A stretch of DNA of 42,278 nucleotides from a virus, in the IMG/VR virus record IMGVR_UViG_3300032820_000027, positions 1 to 42,278 of that record; one strand, 5' to 3'. Made by a program: the position numbers and the translations under genes. Numbering within the stretch: the first letter of the stretch is position 1; the number at the start of each line of letters is the position of its first letter. The notes under the pieces are model-generated. The model was not told the origin of the DNA. It saw only the letters and a list, made by a program, of their open reading frames with translations, and searched no databases. Below are positions 38,863-42,278 of this stretch, piece by piece.

Positions 38863-40183
38863 CCTCCTCTTCCTCCCCCTCAAAGTATTTAACGCATAGG
38901 TTTATGAATTGTTCCTTGTACTCATTATTCAGGTCCCATCCATATGCTGTCATATCCATACTTATGGCACTTATAATAGTCTTCCCTGATCCTAGGAAGG
39001 GGCATAGTATCTTATACCCAGGATAACAAAAGGTATCTAGGATTTCCCGTATTAGTTCTATGGGTCGTTCAGTGGGATGTACTTTCTTGTTCGGTGCTAC
39101 AGGGAGGTGGTGAAAGACATTTCTGGACCCAGGCTTGTGCAAGACAGGCTTCATCTTCCTCGCTACATAGAAGGGCTCGTAGCACCTAGCCAAGTGCACA
39201 TGAGGCTGCTGAGTTTGTCCATTAGGTTTCACCCACAGGGCCGGTATATCATCCACTTCGAACTCTGCCTCTCTGAGACAATTCTTAACTACCTCTCCCT
39301 GCGAAGGAGCGAACCACCAGATGCAGTAGGTGTTATGATCTAGGAGCCTGTATACTTCCCGGGCAGCATCAAGGGTCCATTCCTCATAGTCCTCAGCTCG
39401 TACCTCGGTGTATCCATCTGTGACATTCATATCTGTGGTAGTGGAGGTTCTCTTTTTATCAGCTAGGTTTATCCCATAGGGAGGATCTACCTCAGCAAAT
39501 TGATATATACCGTTTGCGGGTATCTCTCGCATCCCCTCGATAGCGTCGCCTATATTGTAGTAGTCTACCACAGATGAAAGTCTCTGAGCTAGGCGGGCAT
39601 TGGCCCTGTCTGCTCCGCTAAGATCCTCTCCCTCTATAGCCAAGGCCGAGTCAGCCTTTTTCTTCAAGGCCTCAATTAGCATACTCTCTTCGAACTTCTT
39701 TAGCTGTCTCTCAGCCTCTGCTATATTCTTACATCCTGATAGCTCAGGGATCATCCTCATAGCCCTAGCCATCTGAACGTGACGGTTTGTAAGACCTACG
39801 GAATGATCCAGGGTATCCGCAGCCGCAGCCTGGGAACCTTTAAGATCCACTACCTTCTCTTCTAGCCAACACCTCTCAGTCCACTCCAGATCCTTCCGGT
39901 GGATATTTTCTATAAGTTCTATCTCCCGTAGATCTGCTTCATCCTTAATCTCTCTAACCACTGCGGGGATGGTTCCTCGCTCGAGGAGAGTACAAGCCCG
40001 TAGACGCCTACCACCTGCTACGAGGCTATAGAAAAAGCCATCACTAGATTTATCTATGCATATAGTTATAGGTTGAATAACTCCGTACTTTTCAATAGAA
40101 TCTTGAAGCTCTTCTATGTCTCCATAATTCTCTCGGAATCTCTCTCCTACGTTTATCATGGATATAAGAATATCATCAGCCAT
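38849..40183 (-). CDS. ParB/Spo0J-domain DNA methyltransferase fusion, 444 aa
   Basis: Residues ~8-100 are a ParB N-terminal domain with the two CTP-site motifs GGRRLRA (57-63) and ENIHRKDL (92-99). An HTH-like segment (GSQAAAADTLDHSVGLTNRH) follows at ~116-140. Residues ~205-440 are an amino-methyltransferase with DPPYG (233-237) before HPTERP (369-374) and FLGSG (396-400), the order of beta-class N6-adenine or N4-cytosine enzymes. No restriction partner lies beside it. The product may methylate phage DNA for protection or regulation; the ParB part may recruit it to specific sites. The C-terminus is poly-acidic (EGEEEEDEQD) and its codons provide the ribosome-binding site of the next gene. 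Confidence 0.9.
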   Translation of the reverse strand: MADDILISMINVGERFRENYGDIEELQDSIEKYGVIQPITICIDKSSDGFFYSLVAGGRRLRACTLLERGTIPAVVREIKDEADLREIELIENIHRKDLEWTERCWLEEKVVDLKGSQAAAADTLDHSVGLTNRHVQMARAMRMIPELSGCKNIAEAERQLKKFEESMLIEALKKKADSALAIEGEDLSGADRANARLAQRLSSVVDYYNIGDAIEGMREIPANGIYQFAEVDPPYGINLADKKRTSTTTDMNVTDGYTEVRAEDYEEWTLDAAREVYRLLDHNTYCIWWFAPSQGEVVKNCLREAEFEVDDIPALWVKPNGQTQQPHVHLARCYEPFYVARKMKPVLHKPGSRNVFHHLPVAPNKKVHPTERPIELIREILDTFCYPGYKILCPFLGSGKTIISAISMDMTAYGWDLNNEYKEQFINLCVKYFEGEEEEDEQD

Positions 40184-40406
40184 CTTTTATCTTTCCTAAG
40201 AGTTTAATTCTCTCTTCATCACTCATACTATTTAAAATAGAACTAACCTTATCAACTTTCCTCTGCCTACTTTGCTTAGTTGAGGTACGTTGAATCTTTT
40301 TTGACTTAGCCCTGTCCGTCCTAATTTCCTGGATAGCTCCTCTTAGTTCGTCCTGACTCATAGTGTCTACAGATTTGAGGAGCCTTTCTAATCTAATTGG
40401 TCGCAT
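40176..40406 (-). CDS. Small basic protein, 76 aa
   Basis: Charged and helical (LLKSVDTMSQDELRGAIQ, then Lys/Arg/Gln-rich KKIQRTSTKQSRQRKVDK) with the C-terminal element ILNSMSDEERIKLL shared with the protein at 1083-1439. It overlaps the ParB-methyltransferase gene by 8 bp and the upstream gene by 14 bp, so it is tightly coupled to both. Possible DNA-binding or partner protein; function unknown. Confidence 0.7.
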   Translation of the reverse strand: MRPIRLERLLKSVDTMSQDELRGAIQEIRTDRAKSKKIQRTSTKQSRQRKVDKVSSILNSMSDEERIKLLGKIKDG

Positions 40407-40638
40407 CCTTTTTCTCCTTATTAGCTTTCATAACAAGTTTCATATTATCATTCATAAGGAGCGAAGCAACTGCCAGACCATCCCGGTCTAAGGCATCCGC
40501 TAGAATTTTACAAATAGAAACCATTAACCTAGTTTTCAATCCCCACGGGACGTGTTCGTTTATCTTGTCTGACGTAGCCCTGTCCAACTCGAAGGTCATA
40601 CGAACAGCTTCTCCCGGAGTACCCTTACTTCTTTCCAT
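40393..40638 (-). CDS. Small hypothetical protein, 81 aa
   Basis: ATG 40638 (MERSKGTPGEAVRM) has GGGGGA with 9-base spacing; a GTG start at 40686 would have no site. The sequence AVRMTFELDRATSDKINEHV suggests a beta strand then helices, vaguely like ribbon-helix-helix proteins, but this is not secure. The ribosome-binding site is in the 3' arm of a hairpin (40649-40666), so translation may be regulated. Confidence 0.65.
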   Translation of the reverse strand: MERSKGTPGEAVRMTFELDRATSDKINEHVPWGLKTRLMVSICKILADALDRDGLAVASLLMNDNMKLVMKANKEKKDATN

Positions 40639-40648
40639 AACATAGAAT

Positions 40649-40666
40649 CCCCCAAGAAAGTGGGGG
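40649..40666 (-). promoter_or_regulatory. Hairpin sequestering the ribosome-binding site of the 40638 gene
   Basis: On the transcript CCCCC (40666-40662) can pair with GGGGG (40653-40649) across an 8-base loop; the GGGGG is the Shine-Dalgarno. A further GGGGG at 40673-40669 can alternatively pair with the same C-run (GGGG, loop GTGC, CCCC), freeing the site. The design suggests a two-state translational switch. Confidence 0.5.
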
Positions 40667-40724
40667 CACCCCCGATCCAAATCCACCCCTGAATAAAGAA
40701 CCGAAGATGCCCCTCCTTATTTAC

Positions 40725-41126
40725 CTACCGGTTAAGACGGGGGAGGATAAGCTCGTTACTCTGACGACCATTATACTCCTTAACCTTAACTGAACAAGTT
40801 GACGAGACACATCCTACCAAGGACTCGTCATCCCATCCTCCGTTATCATCAATAGCTGCGGAGAATGCTTGCAGGAACCGCTTCTTGTCCAGCTGGACTC
40901 GATTAAGCTGTGCCGGCTCATCACTATCAGTTGCATTGAAGATGTTGTGGAAGATAGGTTCGTACTCTACTCCATCATTGGACTCTATCTCAATAACCGC
41001 GAGGTATCCCCCTCGGCCAGTGCTATAGGTCTTCTCTCCGAAGGATGTGATCCGCAGATCTACCTTACCCTCGGGATGGACTTGCCTCTCATCAACCTGA
41101 TTAAGAGCGTCTTCTACATAAGCCAT
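40725..41126 (-). CDS. Possible ssDNA-binding protein of the recombination module, 133 aa
   Basis: The sequence is beta-rich (KVDLRITSFGEKTYSTGRGG, then YLAVIEIESNDGVEYEPIFH), with a central helix and a beta end (CSVKVKEYNGRQSNELIL). Its size, fold impression and position directly after the Sak4-like ATPase match the small DNA-binding proteins that accompany such ATPases in phages. No family signature is certain, so the role is inferred. One dispersed palindrome lies 49-61 bp upstream of its start codon. Confidence 0.6.
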   Translation of the reverse strand: MAYVEDALNQVDERQVHPEGKVDLRITSFGEKTYSTGRGGYLAVIEIESNDGVEYEPIFHNIFNATDSDEPAQLNRVQLDKKRFLQAFSAAIDDNGGWDDESLVGCVSSTCSVKVKEYNGRQSNELILPRLNR

Positions 41127-41174
41127 ACTTTTCTTTCCTCTTGTTATGTGAACTTTCGTCCACGTTAGTCATCG

Positions 41175-41187
41175 TTCAATTATTGAA
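41175..41187. promoter_or_regulatory. Dispersed palindrome TTCAATNATTGAA, copy 8
   Basis: TTCAATTATTGAA in the 75-bp gap between the ATPase gene and the putative ssDNA-binding protein gene, 49 bp before the latter's start codon. Confidence 0.9.
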
Positions 41188-41201
41188 TTCTACTAGCTGG
41201 T

Positions 41202-42023
41202 CTAAAAGAATCTCCCTACACCCTGACCAGAAAGATCCTGGGAGAAATCAACAGTTACATCCTCTATATCCTGCAGTCCCTTACTTTTCAGAGTACGAGA
41301 CACCCGGACAACAGGATTTAGTCTATCAGGGACCGTCCTCACCAGAAACTTTGCTCCTCCCTTATCACTCTCCTCCACCATAGTGGCAAATATATCTGTG
41401 AACTTAGTAGGTACACGAATCCTATTCTTCCCGGTAAACATAATCTGGCCGTGTACCCTACCTGTGTACTCATCCTTAGTCATTTCAACGTGAGCTGTTA
41501 TGAGGATGTTACTACTTAGATTAGTAAGATCAGCTATAACATTCCTCATAACCGTCATCTCTGCGCCATAGTCAGCTTGCTCCGGCTGCTTACCATAACG
41601 ACCATTCTTAAACATGACCCTTGCCATAATCAGGTCTGAGAAGTTGGTCATAGAGTCAAAACAAACCCAGTCGTATTGGTCAAAGAAGTTAGCCTCTATC
41701 CGTTTGTGCCAATCCTCTTCCCATGCAACATACTGCTTCGGCTCCGACCGGGCACGGGCAGGATCTCTCACCCCCTTCTTAAGAGTCTGAACAGCCAAGT
41801 CGGCCTCATCATGAGAGGGGAGAAATTCTAATATATCAACATTCTCCTCCCCTACCACAGTCTCCCTTACCGTAGGGTCGAATGCATATATAAACTTCTT
41901 GCCCGGTAGGGTGCAGATGCTCAGAGTCTTTCCACTCCCTGCGCTACCTATAAGCATCACTCTCTTTCGCTGATTCTCCGTCAGGTCTCTCTTGGCGTTA
42001 AGTACCTTTAAGGGATTACTCAT
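41202..42023 (-). CDS. Sak4-like RecA-fold recombination ATPase (AAA_24 type), 273 aa
   Basis: Walker A GSAGSGKT at residues 26-33 follows RVMLI; a Walker B-like YDWVCFDSMTNF lies near 125, and NILITAHVEMT is a sensor-like strand. This layout is typical of AAA_24/Sak4 proteins, which assist annealing or strand exchange in phage recombination and repair. Its neighbours, a Cas4-like nuclease upstream (start overlapping that gene's end by 8 bp) and a possible ssDNA-binding protein downstream, complete a standard recombination module. Confidence 0.85.
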   Translation of the reverse strand: MSNPLKVLNAKRDLTENQRKRVMLIGSAGSGKTLSICTLPGKKFIYAFDPTVRETVVGEENVDILEFLPSHDEADLAVQTLKKGVRDPARARSEPKQYVAWEEDWHKRIEANFFDQYDWVCFDSMTNFSDLIMARVMFKNGRYGKQPEQADYGAEMTVMRNVIADLTNLSSNILITAHVEMTKDEYTGRVHGQIMFTGKNRIRVPTKFTDIFATMVEESDKGGAKFLVRTVPDRLNPVVRVSRTLKSKGLQDIEDVTVDFSQDLSGQGVGRFF

Positions 42024-42278
42024 TGAATTTCTCCGTAGTCCTATCTGGGGTTAGTCCGATTTTGACGAGATCCATCTTATCAAAGGGGCTCCAATGCTTC
42101 ACGTCGAATCCAGGCGGAGGATCTTCCATGTGAGGGTTAGGAACATACTTACAGGTATCCAGGTAGATACAAGGACGCATATAATCGAAACACGCGCCGT
42201 TATCCTTTCTAAAGGAAGCCATGTAGCCGTGATCTAGTCCTTTTCTCTCATCCTCTTTCTGTCCCTCCAAGGCACCCT
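42016..42278 (-). CDS. Cas4/RecB-like nuclease, C-terminal part (continuous with 947-1)
   Basis: The reading frame continues without a break from the gene at 947-1 across the circular join. This part contains C303, C310 and C316 (C-x6-C-x5-C), completing the four-cysteine iron-sulfur-like set with C29. The final 44 residues are Pro-rich and end EKFNE. It overlaps the ATPase gene at 42016-42023. The 42153-42278 stretch duplicates 2-127. Confidence 0.85.
   Translation of the reverse strand, partial: GALEGQKEDERKGLDHGYMASFRKDNGACFDYMRPCIYLDTCKYVPNPHMEDPPPGFDVKHWSPFDKMDLVKIGLTPDRTTEKFNE
42153..42278. repeat. Terminal direct repeat, right copy
   Basis: Identical to 2-127. See the left copy. The right context (codon TGT at 42153-42151) is the one that keeps the nuclease frame and its third late cysteine. 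Confidence 0.95.

Overview
The window is an essentially complete genome of a short-tailed (podovirus-like) double-stranded DNA phage. Bases 2-127 recur at 42153-42278, so the contig closes on itself into a circular map of about 42,151 bp; one gene (a Cas4/RecB-like nuclease) runs across the join. There is a terminase, portal, scaffold, coat protein, adaptor, tail nozzle and collar fibre, but no tape-measure or tail-tube gene, which points to a podovirus. The host is not identifiable. An M15 endolysin plus a candidate overlapping Rz/Rz1-like spanin pair suggests a Gram-negative host. I see no integrase, tRNA gene or CRISPR array.

Layout. Two divergent transcription units start from a 0.77-kb non-coding region (5984-6751). 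This region carries a strong leftward promoter, a large interrupted inverted repeat around an AT-rich stretch, four 32-bp iterons, a 15-bp repeat cluster and a rightward promoter; it is the best origin candidate. Leftward from 5983, through the contig join and on to 34847, lie small early genes (many overlapping; one Cys-rich secreted peptide with its own promoter), then a recombination module (Cas4-like nuclease, Sak4-like ATPase, a possible ssDNA-binding protein), two small basic proteins, a ParB-DNA methyltransferase fusion, and a replication module. The replication module consists of a UDG-exonuclease polymerase half, an M15 endolysin, the palm/fingers polymerase half, and a DUF3987-like helicase, all overlapping. 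Rightward, gene 6752-7186 is a separate unit with its own promoter and terminator. A near-consensus promoter at 7570-7598 then faces a 27-kb late operon: terminase, a secreted M36 metallopeptidase, two tiny Lys-rich proteins, portal, scaffold, coat, six tandem paralogues, adaptor, fibres, nozzle, ejection-type proteins and a lysis cassette.

Most notable. (1) Eight copies of a 13-bp odd-centred palindrome, TTCAATNATTGAA, are dispersed round the genome. Together with the encoded ParB-domain methyltransferase they resemble the KorB/O_B operator network of plasmid RK2. (2) A family A DNA polymerase is split just before motif A with the endolysin gene lying between the halves, and it has His at the position equivalent to E. 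coli F762 and HDS in place of HDE. (3) A full-length fungalysin-type zymogen sits inside the head operon. (4) Six diverged paralogues follow the coat protein. (5) A cysteine-rich exported peptide has its own extended -10 promoter.

All functional calls rest on motifs read by eye; no database search was possible.
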